Positions 12,484-27,000 of a stretch of 64,000 bases of DNA are shown piece by piece. Each line of letters starts with the position of its first letter. Within the stretch, counting starts at the first letter, position 1. A model generated the notes under the pieces. That model did no database searches. It was not told the DNA's origin and saw only the letters and a program-made list of their open reading frames with translations. The position numbers and the translations under genes were made by a program. The stretch lies in NCBI GenBank assembly GCA_012934845.2, contig WNNJ02000697.1, forward strand, positions 55,707-119,706, given 5' to 3'. This DNA comes from Pomphorhynchus laevis. Lineage: Eukaryota; Acanthocephala; Palaeacanthocephala; Echinorhynchida; Pomphorhynchidae.

Positions 12484-12820
12484 GGCATATGTGACTATCA
12501 GTCACTTACAAGCCCACTAAAATGTGGGCTTGTATTAGGATTCCGTAGAAATGTAAATAAACATTTTTTAATTGTACATATGAAGATGATGCAGTAACAT
12601 TTGAGGGAAGATTGTTCAACAATTTAGGCCTTTCAATAAAGGATGATCGAAAAATGACGAGGAACATATAATCTTGATTTTGTAGAATGACTGCGAAGCG
12701 AAATAGAAGTTGTGGATTTACTAAATAATGTAGATAAGATGAGCTGTGAAGGGGCGTTGGCATTTATGAAATAAATGCCAACGTAATCACTAATGAAATA
12801 AGTGATTACTTTCATAATCA
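12484..12820 (-). mobile_element. 3' end of a CR1/Jockey-type LINE (reverse)
   Basis: On the minus strand the frame 12763-12506 contains FIERPKLLNNLPSNVTASSS and a final helix like V.LKNVYLHFYG, the standard C-terminus of CR1/L2-type RT proteins ('RPKLWNSLP..I......FK..L'). The 3' UTR begins with a hairpin of GTGGGCTTG and CAAGCCCAC (12509-12536), shared with the LINE at 8490-10610, so the two are probably one family. 5' truncated. Confidence 0.65.
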
Positions 12821-13296
12821 CCTATGAAACAAGTGATCTTGATACATATTTTTAAAATTTTCTATTTTGGAGCAATGAAATACTTATTTATTTTTTATAT
12901 ATTTTTTATTTTTATATTTGGATTGTGCATATTTCGATATTTTATATTAAAAAATACTCAAGATTAGATAGAACTGTGATAAGATATTTGATATGATAAG
13001 ATTTATTTTATCATTTACTATCGATGTCACATTGATAAGTATGAAAGATATGATATAAAATTAGTGATACTGATAATCATGAATTATTTAGTTTCTCAAA
13101 CTATTTCTTGAAAATAAATTTCAAGCTGAAAAGGTATTTGAAATCTTAAAGTTTCTGAATAGCTCTTTCATACACTAAAAAGAGCTGTTTTATATATATC
13201 TGTTAAAAGCGCAATTAATATATCTAACTACAATTGCAAGTATAATGAATTTTAATGCGGTTAGAAGATTAAATAGTCTTTTTTACAAGTCATTGA

Positions 13297-14203
13297 CGTA
13301 TATTTAGTAAAAGAATCAAATCAGTTATACAAACTTAAAGCTGCTTTTTAGAGTATCCCGTTGAAACATAACACTTCAAAAATAACGTTATTATAAGCTG
13401 TTGAAGGAAGGAGCGATAGCACACGTGCTGTCCTGTGAATTCACTGCTTACGCTAACCGTATCAAATGTAAGGCTGGTAATTTGTGAAAAAGCGTGCGCT
13501 TAGCGATTTCCTTTTAGAGATTTACTAAGGATCAACTAATGTCGAATGGCACATGAAATTTTAAACTACATGCGTGTTTACAACTTTCGTCATGAAGTTT
13601 AACCCGGAATGCGCCTTCGACAGACGGCTATCCCCCAATAAAGGGCGTAATGACCTGAACTATATCTGCTCATCACTACAAGGTAAACTCATCAATGTGG
13701 CCCTGTAGTTACACAACTTCAACAGTACTTGATCCTTAGTAAAACTCTAAAAGGAATTCACTAAGCAGATGAACTCGGGTGACCAGATGTAAGGCTGGTA
13801 ACCGGTGGAGAAGCGTGCGCTTTGCGATTTCCTTTAGAGGTTTACTGAGGATCAAGTACTGTCGAAGTTGTGTAATACATGGCCACACTGATGAGACCAA
13901 CATGCAGTGATTAGTAGACTAAGCTCAAAACGCCTCATTGGATCGATAAAGCTGTGGTAGACGCATTCCGGGTAAAGCTTCCCGACGAAGGTTGTAACAA
14001 AGAATGCAGGTTTAAACTTTCCTGTTCGTTGTAATACTTAAAAAGTAAAGTTAATTCTTTCGTATTTACGTCACCATTAGTTGTAAAGAATACGTATATT
14101 TAGTAAAAGAATCAAATCAGTTAACCGGGTTTTTGTTTTTGTACTAATTTTAAGCAGTCTGCTTTTTAAAACTTTAGAGTATCCCATTTCAATGTAACAC
14201 CAG
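13297..14203. mobile_element. Nested fold-back element between two ~80-105 bp direct repeats
   Basis: Direct repeats at 13296-13373 and 14092-14200 (start ACGTATATTTAGTAAAAGAA) flank a GC-richer 700-bp core. Inside, 13580-13613 and 13962-13995 are an imperfect inverted repeat (CCCGGAATGCG), and 13694-13756 pairs with 13829-13886. The module with GTAAGGCTGGTAA and AAGCGTGCGCTT occurs twice in direct order (about 13465 and 13790). There is no ORF. It could be a non-autonomous fold-back transposon or repeated internal modules of one; class unknown. Confidence 0.55.
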
Positions 14204-14766
14204 TTATTTATAAAACCAAATCTTCTACACTCGCACGTTTAAAATCAATTATCTTAATTGTCGAATGAATTCTATCGTATACCAACGTGCATTCAACCTC
14301 GTTGGATATATTTGTCATAAAACATTTATACATAATTTCTACACTTTTTTTAACTAACACCTTGTACATATTTATTATACATTTTCACTTAGAGGAAATT
14401 CAAGATAATAAGTCAATTCTTTAAAATAATAAATATGATTTCTATATATAATTAATATATAATATTAAAATAATCAACATTTCCTTAAAGAGAGTAAAAA
14501 TTGTAATTTAGTAAATCAATTACAAATAAATAAAAGAATTTATAAGTTAGAATTTAAATTATCATTTTATATGGTATAAATCGTTTTTATAAAATACACA
14601 AGGTTAAGCAAGTGAGATAGCCAGTTAAAAGCTTTTTAATTATCACAAACTCAACCATTTTCGTAGTAAATAATTACATAAATAATTATTTTATCACATA
14701 ATAGTTTCATTCAAACTTAAATCGCTACTATAATTGAGATACAATTATAAATTTGTATATAGAAAA
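14204..14766. other. AT-rich DNA upstream of CC2D2A
   Basis: Would hold the promoter and 5' UTR if the proposed first exon is right. No core-promoter motif can be singled out from the AT background. Confidence 0.35.
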
Positions 14767-15026
14767 ATGGATAATCGCTCTAATATTAGACAAATTGACG
14801 AACAATTTAAACAGGTAGGAGAAACGCTGTCAATAATTCCAAATTCGATAAATTTTTAGAAATTAAAGTTTCTCGAACGAAGATATGAAGACGATTCTGA
14901 CCAAGATCTATGCCCACAGAGAAGAGAAGCATATTTTGATGTTGATTACTTTAGAGTTAAATTATAATAACACAATGTTCTTATATTCATAGGAGTCACG
15001 CTCAAGTGATCAACGTAATAATACAG
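14767..15026 (+). CDS. CC2D2A: CC2D2A proposed exons 1-3 (14767-14814, 14860-14955, 14993-15026)
   Basis: ATG at 14767 opens [16 protein letters not shown] and ends at CAG|GTAGGA. The second piece reads [15 protein letters not shown] and on to FDVDYFR; its donor (GTTAAA) is weak. The third reads [11 protein letters not shown] and ends with one base before GTTTGT. Phases agree with the exon at 18107, which is why I accept them. The introns (45 and 37 bp) are at the lower limit for animals, and this N-terminal part is not conserved, so exact borders are uncertain. The acidic, charged composition fits the CC2D2A N-terminus. Confidence 0.5.
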
Positions 15027-18000
15027 GTTTGTAAGATTTGTATATGACCGCGGTTATATTATTTAAGTGAGTTTAACTAATATTTTTAAGGTCATAATAA
15101 GTGAAAAGTAAATTATGGCTATTTAATTAATAAAATAAAATTCTTGAATACAAAATTATTGTATCACTATCATAAATATCGATATTATTTTTTGCAATCA
15201 ATTAGTTACGCCTGTGCATTTCAAAATATTGATTGATTATTAATTTCATTCAAGCACATTCCTTCGCACAATTTGAGGCTAGGCTTTTGGCCATGACTGT
15301 TTGGCGCAACCGAGCTTTACAGTATCACTTTATCTAACATAACACTATTTTAAGAAACATATCTCACTTGTAAGTATTAGGCTGTGGAAACAAAAAGGGA
15401 GAAGTTTGCATCCCAAGATGTTTACACATTAAAATGTATGCTGCTTCACATGATCACGTTGAAGAGACCAGGTAATGGTCAATAGCTAGGTCGTGTAGCG
15501 CGTGGAGTGAAGGTGGTAGATCTTTATAGATCTTGTTCCAGCCTGCAACCGCCTTAAGCAGGGCAGCCCCCTGTCAGATGCTGCTGGATGGCCGTTGTAA
15601 GTTTAGTCTGAGTCAACTAAACTAGGTGGCGACACCGAAAATGCAACGTTAAAAATTATGATTTAAAAGTTACATGTACTCATCAGATTGGAAAAATACG
15701 TAAGTACTAATGATTTTAATTTTAGATCTTAAAATGTAACAGAAAAATTGTATAGTTTGTGATTTCATAAATAATAATTATATTGTAAGTAATACGACAA
15801 ACAAATGTTTTTGATTAAATATTAATGATAATTGTAACTGCAATACCGCAGGTGTAGTGTATCTAATACAATGTACATGTGGATTGCAATATATAGGAAA
15901 AACATATCAAATGTTAAAAACTAGGTTTAGGCAACACATATATAATATACAGCATAATAGTCAAACTATATTTTATAAACATATGAGATTAATAGGACAT
16001 GATATTAAAAACTGTAAATTATTTATTTTAGAACATATTATTGAAGAAAATAAGTCAATATTAAATCAAAAACTATTAGAAAAAGAAGATTTTTGGATTA
16101 AAACGCTTAATTCCATGTACCCGTTAGGATTGAATGACGTGGTACAAGGAATTGGCAGAAGAAGTATAATACATAATAAACAACTATATTATAATAATCC
16201 GGTTAAATGCAAACCAAGAAGTCATGGTGATAAAATGAATGGGAAAAATAGAGTTAAAAATATTAAAAAAGATATGTATATAAATGAACGATTAGAAATA
16301 TTAAAACAACTTTTAAGTGATAATAAGCTAAAAGATCTTTATGTAAATATAAGAAGTTTTTCTAAAGATATCATATGTTCAATAAATCAAAAATTAATTA
16401 ACGACTATGATAGGCTAAGTTGTATAATAGACAGTTATTGTAATACAAAATACTATAATCGTACAATAAATGTAAATAATAACAATAGAAAATATACATT
16501 AACCATAAACTTCATTAATAAATGTATAGATAACATAAATATAGCCGGACTTTTAAATAATTCTAAAAGTAAAGAAATAATAGGGTCAGATTTAAGTAAA
16601 TATATTCCTAAAATAAGGTATAACTACCACCATTAGGACGAAAAATTTGTAATTATAATAAAGTATTGAAATCAATATGTAACGATAATATTAGAAACAT
16701 TCTAGAAACATAATGCATTTTTGTCTTCATATTAGAGAAAAAATGAAAATAACAAACAATTATAAAAGGAAAGATCAAATTAATAAAGATATGTATACAG
16801 AACTTACTAAATTAACGGATAACTATATAATAACAACTATTGATAAAGCTAGAAAGAAGTTAATTCTAATGATTTAAATGTAAATCCAACATATGAACAT
16901 AGTGAGTTGAGTTTTGAAACAATTATTACAAGTAAGAACATGCTGTCTATATTTTGTAAATAACTATAATGATTGATCAGATTCTAAATCCTCACCGATC
17001 GGCAAGGATTTTGTAAGCTCCGGCTTATTACTGTACTTTTTAGTTATTTCTTTGTGATCGCTGATATTCTTCGCTATCATGTTCATGCGATCCATGAGCG
17101 TTGCTGTGACCACTATCTTCCGATTCGGTTGATGTATTCGCGGCCGCGGTGGTGGCGGTTGTAATGAATTCGTTATTTCTTCGAACCATGTTTGAGCAAC
17201 TCTTTAAGTCACTGTTCTATAATGGATAAAAAGGGTATAAAGGTTGAATTAGATACACTTACAAGTCACTGTTCTATAATGGATAAAAAGGGTATAAAGG
17301 TTGAATCAGATAATAAAACTATACCTATTGTATATTGGTATCCAAAATTGCATAAAAATCCAATAAAACCTAGATTCATATGTAGTGCTTTTAAATGTAC
17401 ATTAAAACCACTTTCTGTCTATATGAATAAAATACTTAAAGCAATTAAAGCACACTTTAAAAAATATTGCAATGTAATCGAAATTAATACTGGTATAAAA
17501 CACTATTTCAGTATTAACTCTACAAAATAATTTTTAGAATAGACAAAAAAAATGAATTTTCTCCTAAACGCAATATATGTTTTGGTGACTCCCTTTAAAT
17601 AATATAACCCAACATAATTTACAAGGAATGATTTTTATAGATATGTGTTTTTATATTATCCATAAATTAAACTACAATGATAAATTGGGAGTTGAGACTT
17701 CCAGTTTGGGAACCCCTGCATTGAGCAATACTTTTTTCTAAAAGAATTACTTAATAAAAACAATAAAAAAGTTTTTGTTGTTTAAGCAATCGAATTGACA
17801 GTTATCTTATACATTTGCAATTTAAATAGTTCGTTGATAAAAATTTATTCTTTAAAAAAGCACATCGAAATTCTATTGTATTTAATTTAATTTTTAAATT
17901 TAATGTTTAAATTTAATTTTTTATTCGTTCTATGTTTTATTGTATCGCTTGTTTAATCAAATCATGTTTTACAGAAATTGTAGACTAAAATGATAAGTAA

Positions 18001-21000
18001 ATTGCATTTATCTGATATAAATATCATCAATATTTCTATAAAAATAATATATTTAATTGCAAGATTGTCACTCTTTGAATTATTTATATGCTTTTTATCA
18101 TTTCAGAGAGCAATCAGTTTTCTCCAAGACAGTTACTAACGACGTCAATCAATATGCGTGATCAAAGACTGGAATTTGAGAAAACAAATCTATTTATTCC
18201 ATCAGGGAAAACTAGTATGTCAAATTTTATACATTTAAAAAATATCATTGTAAATAGTGGTCGAAATGATTGCTTAGTCAATCCTTAATTTTTATGAGGT
18301 TGATGGACATTATAGACAGAGAGAAATTTAATGTAGGAAAAGTGCAAGCTTTCGACGATAGCTTTTTTATCAATCTTAATAAGGACGCTATCGTCGGAAG
18401 CTTGCACATTTTTACAAAAAAAATCTTGTCTAGATTAAATATATAAATTTAATTTAATAGATTAAATCAGTGTTGTGTATATATGTTTGTTGTGTTATTT
18501 TATTTTTTCTTGATAAAAACGCTAACGTTGAAATCTTGCGCTTTTTCAACAATAAATTTCTCGTGTATATAATGTCCATCAACCTAACGAAAGTTCACTT
18601 TGACACAAAGCAAATCTTGATTATTCAATATTTAATGTTTATTGAATAGTAGATAAGGGACCGATGCGTTGTCTTTAAATTTGTGATGCAAATTTAAAGC
18701 AGTTTATTACGCTTACGTATTATATATTATTAATTTATTGAAATTTAAAAAAGTTGTAATTCATTTGCACTGAGGATAAGCAATAACAATTTAGTTAATT
18801 AACACTATAAAACTCAAAGTTTTAATATGTTTTGCCACTTGAGTAATTTTCCTTACATTTAATATTATCTAAATAAATACTATTAAATATTTATCATTAA
18901 AAATTATTGAAAAACTATGGTCAAGATTCTCGAAGACTTAATGTAATTTTCGATAGCTTTAGCAAAAGTGAAATTACCATATAGTTGTAACAATGTGTTG
19001 GGCTTCATTATATTCTATAGTATGGAATAGTATACCGTAAACGTTCTTCCAGAAGTTATGTTTAAATAATCAAAATCATTAGGGTTTTCTCGTCTAAATA
19101 GGCGAAATGATCTTAAACCACATTTTACAGTATCAAACCACTTTTTGTGTAAGAAGTTTAGATAATAATCGGTTCATTGGAAAATGTAATATACTTATCA
19201 CCAAAACAGACAATTATCAGAGTTACAGTAATGTCAATGACAACGTTCAATATCTGTTGAATATAAAATGTAATAGCCAATATTAATGTTTAATTTGTTG
19301 ATACTCTAAATGTTTAGATTTTCTGTTTTTATTCGTTTTTAATCATTTAAAACATTCAAATTTGCGATTAAGGCTGCATTTTGCATAAATTAATTAAGAA
19401 TATCATTTGAAGCATATAGTGTATACGAAAGAAGCGTACTTCCACATGTAAAGGGATTTCGCAATTGTTTTGGATTATCATAGACTTTTCATGTAGAAGT
19501 TCTTTTCGAATGAAAATCCTGTTTTATAATTTAACGGTTTACTCGAAATATATTGATGCAATATATATAATATATTAATTCAATATAAATAATATTTCCA
19601 ATTATTCAATATTGAATTGAACAATAATATAAGATAAGATACTAACAAAATAAAAAGTTACTTAATATCTTAATCACTATATTATACGAATTGAGATAAA
19701 GCTGCATCTGGAAAACGACAGCGTGATATACTACAACCTCAGATCAGCATCATGTTTAAGAACTAGTTTCTGATCACAATGATCGAGAATCTTGTTAAAA
19801 TGAGATTGATAAGCCTTGGTTTTTAATCATGAATGATTTTTTCTTTTAGAGAGAAAACGCATCTCGAGACATCCAGGTATGCCAAATATAAAATGTCTCT
19901 CAGCATTCAGCAGGTGCAAGCATCTACGAATGATGAGCCAAATCTCTACCAAGACTCTTATAAATATTAATAAGCCTATTAATAATAGACTTAATAACTT
20001 GATAGCCTTTTGTTTTTAATGTATGTTAAATTAAGTGAACTTACATGTCTGCTTTTAGCAATAATGAATTGGTACTTATTTAAGTTTAATCCAAATACCG
20101 CTTGTTTATTTTTTCAAAAGGCTATTTATTTTGTTGCTAGGCTAGTAGATCTAGGCAATAAAATGAATTTGCAGTAAAATCAACAGGTACTCACTACTTA
20201 ATAGTAATTCGGTATTGCACGTATTTTTATGAATGCTGCTTTTATTCGTATTTATGAGTTGATTATATGATAATCTTAATTTTATAACTAAAAGTTCTAT
20301 GCTTTTGCAGAAGCAGATTATACAAAATGTACTGGACGGTCAAAAGAGAATCAACACGATCCATTAGAAGAAGGAATCGCGGATAAAACATCGTATTTTA
20401 TAGAAACAACAATGATGAACAAAATGAGTAATAGGCTTGCAGAAATTAAATCCGAAGTAATTTTAATGTTTATGTATCTTCCCTTTAAAAACTTTATCCG
20501 AACATATCGTTTCATCTGCATTTGCATATTATATTCAAATATGTTGTTATATCTTTTTATTATCGTAAATTGTTGTATCCAATTGTTATATTTAATACAA
20601 ATATAAGAAAATACATTGCTATTTATTTCTAATATTTCGTTGGCTCACCGACTAGCTAATCTCTGTTTATGCTGATAATTTAATTATTTTTTATAAAACG
20701 ATATGTTGAAGTAAATTGTCTACCCGTTTGTTCCTTGTGAAGTTGCTCGACAACTTCACGCTATTATCGAAACAGACACGCATTAATTAAACATTCACAT
20801 ACTCTCAGTTTGAAGTAATTTGATACTATAATGCTATAATACTATAATTGATATAATACTATAATTGACAATACTATATTAATATTGATAATACAATATA
20901 ATAATTGTAATATTATATTATAATAATTGATAATACAATATTAATTGATAATATTAATTATAATACTATAATTGCAGATACACTGCAATTGTAGATATAA

Positions 21001-24000
21001 AACCCAACATGGTATGATACAACGTTTGCTTGTATACAACCGATTTTGAAGTGGTCGAACTGATATAAATCATAAAATATTGTAATATTACTCGATGCTG
21101 CCTCATCATCTTAACCTGCTGGGAGAACATAGTTGGAAGCGCGTTGCGATTATCGATCAAAAGATCACAGAATTTAAATTTATATAAATTATATAAAATC
21201 TTATATAATTATTTATTATTTATAATTATCTTTATTTTTAATATATATTTTTTAATAAATATATATTTTAATGAAATACTATTATTAAAAGAATTCATTG
21301 CACCTAGTCTTAGATATGCAATTGATAACAAATCAAGCAAACAATTTCGAGTCGCAAGTCTCATTCGATAGACTTGCGACTAAAAATTTTCAAAGTATAA
21401 TGACAGGTATTTTTGACAAAACATATATATAACAAAATATATAGTCAATTATAACAAAACTATCAAAACTATTACTCAGTGATCTGATTTATAACAAATA
21501 GTTGGAATCTGTTTCTTATTCGATAACGAATAAAAAATAAAGGACTATATTCCTTATTCGTTATGATTCGTTTTAACATTATGATTTAAAATAACTTTAA
21601 ATTGCTTTTGAAAATTTTTATATTGAAACAATCCTAGATAAAAATATAATGTTACGCGATGCTGCCTCATCATCTTAACTAGATAAAAATTCGCTACCAC
21701 TAAATTTAGATTAATAAGACAATTTTTGTTAATTTCATTTATTCTTTTCATAATTTATAATCATATTTTATTTCTTTTTGTAAAAATTATTTTTCGCATT
21801 TTACGTCGAAATTGTAGATTTACCTGACTTAAATCTTATTATTCACAGCTAAATACTTTATAATCTCCATTATATCGCCTTCATCAAAAGTAACGACGAT
21901 ATACGAAAAACAGAAGAAAAAAAAACAATTTATCTGCGCAACATTGTTCTAACTCATTATATTATCGATTTGCAAACTTTATCGTTTTGATTATACTGCT
22001 CTAATCAGGAGTATTAAAGTTGTGCATTAGTAAATTTATTATCATCATAAAAATAATATTCCGTGGCACTCGCATATTATTTCAGTGCTGGTGTAATCTT
22101 GAGTGTCTTTTATGGTATTCCTTGAAGAAACATCACATCTCGAAGTAAGTAGATGACCAACCCTTGCAATTTACTCAGTGGGATCATTGTATGTAGGACA
22201 GAAGCCACAATGTGCAGGTTTAGTACAGGTGGGGCATCTGGAGTCAGACATGCAGGAGGACTGCCATGTTATCATGCTTCGGCTCTTGTTCCTCATTTAT
22301 GCTAATATTAAGAGGATATATTCAAAATATATGACTTTTGAATGATACACAAATATCATTCAAAAGTCAATTGATATCAATTGATTATACAGTGATCAAG
22401 ATATGCGAAAGAACGGGATGACATTCTTTCGAGGATACCCTGTCTGTATATATTATAAAAAATATTTTACTTTAAGCTTAAATAAATATTTTAAAGAAGT
22501 ACTATTTTTAAAAGAATTCATATTCTTAAATCTGCAATTGATAACAAATTATGCAAACGATATGGTAAATGACTCTGATCAATTAAAGTCATTTATTAAA
22601 TTTGATAAATGTCTTTAATCAAGAACAACGAATTGCGTTTACCAATATGATCACACAAATAGAATATTTGTCAATATATATTTTTAAATAATCAACTGAA
22701 ATATTTTCCAAGTATAATGACATATATTGATTTCCATTTATGACAAAATATTGATACGCATGTTAGTGTAATTTAAGTTATCATATAATTTCACAGTTTT
22801 AGCAATTGATTACCAATTACACATCTAGTTTGTATAAATACTATAATAAATAATTAATAATAAATGTAAGAATTGAAATAAATAATGTATAAAAATAAAA
22901 AAAATCTTTATATGGTACATCCTATTTATTCGTCAATTCTTATAAAAATTGATTTTTATTTCAAAATTTTACTTTAAATTTAAAATTTATATAAATATAA
23001 ATTATAGAAAATATTATATAATTAATTATTATTTATCTGTATCTTTATTTTATATATAGTATAAAATACGTAGACCCAGTTAGATGATCAGAAATTTTGA
23101 TAAACAATCACATAACATCAGAGAAATTACGTCAATAGCAGATATTTGGCCCCGCCATTACGTTGGGTCGAGTATAGGGACAAACACCTTATAGCATTGC
23201 AGTTCCTCCAAGCAACCTAAAATCCTTATTCTGATAGAACGTTTGTTATTTATTAGTCAATTCATAAAATTTGAATTTTAAATATTCGTATCGTATTAAA
23301 TCTAAATATAAAAAAGATAAATACAGGAGAAATAGCTAATCTAAATTATATAAAATCTTAAGATTAAAATATTTATTTTTATTTATATATAGTACAAAGT
23401 ACGTATACTCAGGTATCTGATTTCTAAATAAATACATGTAGAAAAACAGTAGCAAAAATAACCAAAATTGTGCAACAATCCGTGGTTTCTTGATCAGTAT
23501 TACGAAGTGGGTAGTATTTCTGATGATATTCGCAAGCGTAGCAAACCTCGGTTTGTACAGGTTCAATAGTATTAAGTGTGAGAGATAATAATCATTGGTC
23601 TTTACTAACATTTTTTCTACCGTTTCATCAAATCAACTTGTCGACGTAAATATTTCAGAAAAAAAATTAATATTGAGATCAATTTTATAAAAATATACTG
23701 TCGCCATTTTAGCATTTGATTAAGTGCAAATTTTGCATTTGTAGGCGAGAAGACATAAATTATTCAATGCTTGCAATGGCGATATTGTACGCAATCCTTG
23801 TTCATTCTGTATATCGGAAGGTGTTTTTACCATACCGGATAGCAAAGTTGAATCATTTATTAAACCGCATTACTATAAGGTATAACTTTGAACGAGTTAG
23901 TTATTGTTTACAACTGTGCGTAAAATATATGCATTACGGTATGCTAAATTATTATATCCGTTGTAATGCAAGTCATATTTTCTCTAGCATCTATTGAATC

Positions 24001-27000
24001 TGATTTTATCGTCGATTAACATTTTAAATTAATTAATTTATATAATTCAAAGAATTAATATTATTTAAAATTATGGTTAAATATTTCAACATTTATAATT
24101 AAGATAAAATATACCCTAAAAATTAAACTTTAACGTTACTATTCCCTTGGTTAAATTTTTTTGTATCGAATATTATTTATAATTAACTTTAACATATTAA
24201 TTCGATCGAGATGATTCATTGTTATTTCGTTAAAATGGCTTTAATCAAGAACAATGAGTGGTGTTTACCCATATGATCACACAAATATAATATGTGTCAA
24301 TATTAGCAAAATTGTTGTTTCGGATGCATCTTGATAACGTCTCCACTAAGACTACGAAATTTTATGAAATTATCAATTTATCTTTTCTGAAAGCTCTCTT
24401 TAAATTAAAAACAAATATCGAGATGTTCTCATTTATGGAAAATACATTTTTGTGAAAAATAAAAATAAATATATGTATTTAATTCTATTAGGCTATAAAT
24501 ATATTATTTAAGCAAGCCTTAGAATTCCAGTTTAATATTTTTAACAAGATGTACAGCAATTTATTATGTGATTTAATATTTAATATTTGATTTGAGAATC
24601 AAATTTGAGTGATACTAATTAATGAATAATCAACAATTATTAATAATTTAAGAATAATTAAAAATAGTAAATAATTTGTTAATAATTATAGAAAATACTA
24701 TTAATAATTAATATATTAATAATCTATTATGATTTATAATATAAATCATAATAACTGTAAACTCCATTTATTTAATCGAAAATTCTTCTAGAGCACATAT
24801 TTATTGAATAGGCAAAGAAAATCCACCGCAATGATAACAAGCACTTAAATGTGATATGTAATCCTACGACATTAGCAAATTATAAAGCAAAGAAATTTCG
24901 GATTGATTTATCTTTAAAGGAATTTGAAATTTTTTATCATCCATTATGGTCCGAAGAACATATTCTAATGGCACAACTAAAGAAACTCTTTAACAAGTAC
25001 GAAATAAAAAAGGACAACAACTTCGTTAAGCCTCTATATGAACAGGTTAGAATTAAATATATTATTAAATATACTATTAAATATAATTTTAAAAACAGAT
25101 TTATTTTAACTTGGTAAATGCGTGCCAGCGCACGCTTACATGACCACAACAAAACAAAAATGCAAATCAGGTGTCGAGAAGGTGTGAACGGAGGAGGTGT
25201 TTGAATGTGATAAAGGAGGGAGCGCGGCGGACGTCGAGAGGGAGTTGATTCCAGGCGAGTGAGGCGGCGACGAGGAAGGATTGGAGACCGTAGTTGTTAG
25301 AGTAATTGGGAACGTAGAGTAAGAGGGTATGACGGGAACGCAGCGATAGCGATGTGGGCCGAGTGTCGTCTAAGAAAGGAAGGTTGACGAACGATAGGGA
25401 GCCGACAGCGGTGAGAACAAAGGTTACGAGAGGAAGGCGAAGTTTGATTGATAGGAATATAAAATATAAATATTAAATATTATTTTCTTTTTAAAAATAT
25501 GAGCATTTAATCAGATACAAGCAATCAAATCGACAATTAGCTTTCTTCAAAATTCGATTGTGAACAGAACGGTACACCAAGTTCATTATTACCATTTTCA
25601 ATGAAAACATATTTTAGTTATTATCTGGAGATATTACAAAATCGGATATTCTTTACGAGATCAAATGCTACATTGATAAATTGCGGTTAGTATTTTTGAT
25701 TTGTAAAGCTTACTTTGAATTTGTATTATCTTATAACACAAAATAGTAGCATTCGGGGACAATTGGACACAGAGTTGTCAGATGAAATTAAAACGCAGAC
25801 CGATCTTTTGAGTAAATGGAAAAAAATTTTAGCCTTACGCGAAAAGCAAGGATTTACGTGCACTCCAGTTCACTTAAAAGTTACAAAGTAAATATTAAAT
25901 ATATAATTTTAAAATATAAATATTATTATTATAAATAACAAACAATTAATAATACTCCAATAAAAACGCTTTTCATTGTTTTACAATTCTTATTTTGCTG
26001 GAACTGATACTGACTCCTTTTAATCTCTAGGCATGGATTTATCCTTGTCCACAATTGCTGTGATTCAGATATTCCTCCAGTTTTAATAAACACGATAAAA
26101 CTTTCTAAAGTACGATTTCCGCCATAAACAGTTGGCTGAATATTTTCAATTTTTAGGAATAACATAATTGTTGGAAAGCTGCTAATAGGGATAGAAGGTA
26201 TTTCGTTAAGTGTAGCATCAATTTTAGCGACGAACACATCTGAACGATTTTCGAAATGAGTACCGAGCAAATTGTACACCGGTTCCATACGCTGGCAAAT
26301 ACCACACCAGAGTGCATAAAATTAATTTTTCAATATTTGATCTGGATAATATCAAATTTTAATAATAAATTTTCTAATTATTATTTTATCAAATCCCTAT
26401 ATCAGAAAATACATTATGTCATGAAATATATTTCGATATTTTCTAATATCAAGATAATTTTCAAACTTAAAATTATCTAAAACATATTTAAAAATATTAA
26501 AATTTTATTTAATTTTTCAAACTTTAATATTGAAGATAATTAATATAATAATTTAATATAGAAGATATTTGAGTCATATATTTCCTCTAATTTAGTAAAT
26601 GTTAATTTATAGGAACAAAGGAAAACCAAAGACCAAAGGATTATTCAATATTTCAATGGCAACTGCCATAATCAGGAAAAACATTTTACATTTTTGTTCA
26701 TTAAAATAATATAACTGTAAAGTTTTTTCTTTCCCTGATGTTAGCAGTTGTCTCTTAAATATTGAATAATCCTTTGGTCTTTAATTTTCCTTTGTTCCTA
26801 TAAATTAATATATAACTATCAAATGATGATTTATTAATTTTTGTTACAAAAAATGATTGGTAAAAATAAACGATTACCCTTATACAAGCTGATTATATCG
26901 TTTCAACATCTGTTGTAAGTGATATTCTTACATTATGAATAGTGTACCTGTTTACCCAAATTAGATAATAAAGAATAGCGTTCAAAAATGAAAATTCGAA

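Noticed and set aside
13880-13905. CTGATGAGACC as a hammerhead core
   Set aside because: No GAAA box or stem-forming partner in the right position.
20820-20970. CRISPR-like or satellite array
   Set aside because: Only irregular ATAATTGATAATA low-complexity sequence without defined repeats and spacers.
23336-23611. 91-codon minus-strand frame
   Set aside because: Overlaps AT-rich repeat flank of family A; no similarity or splice support.
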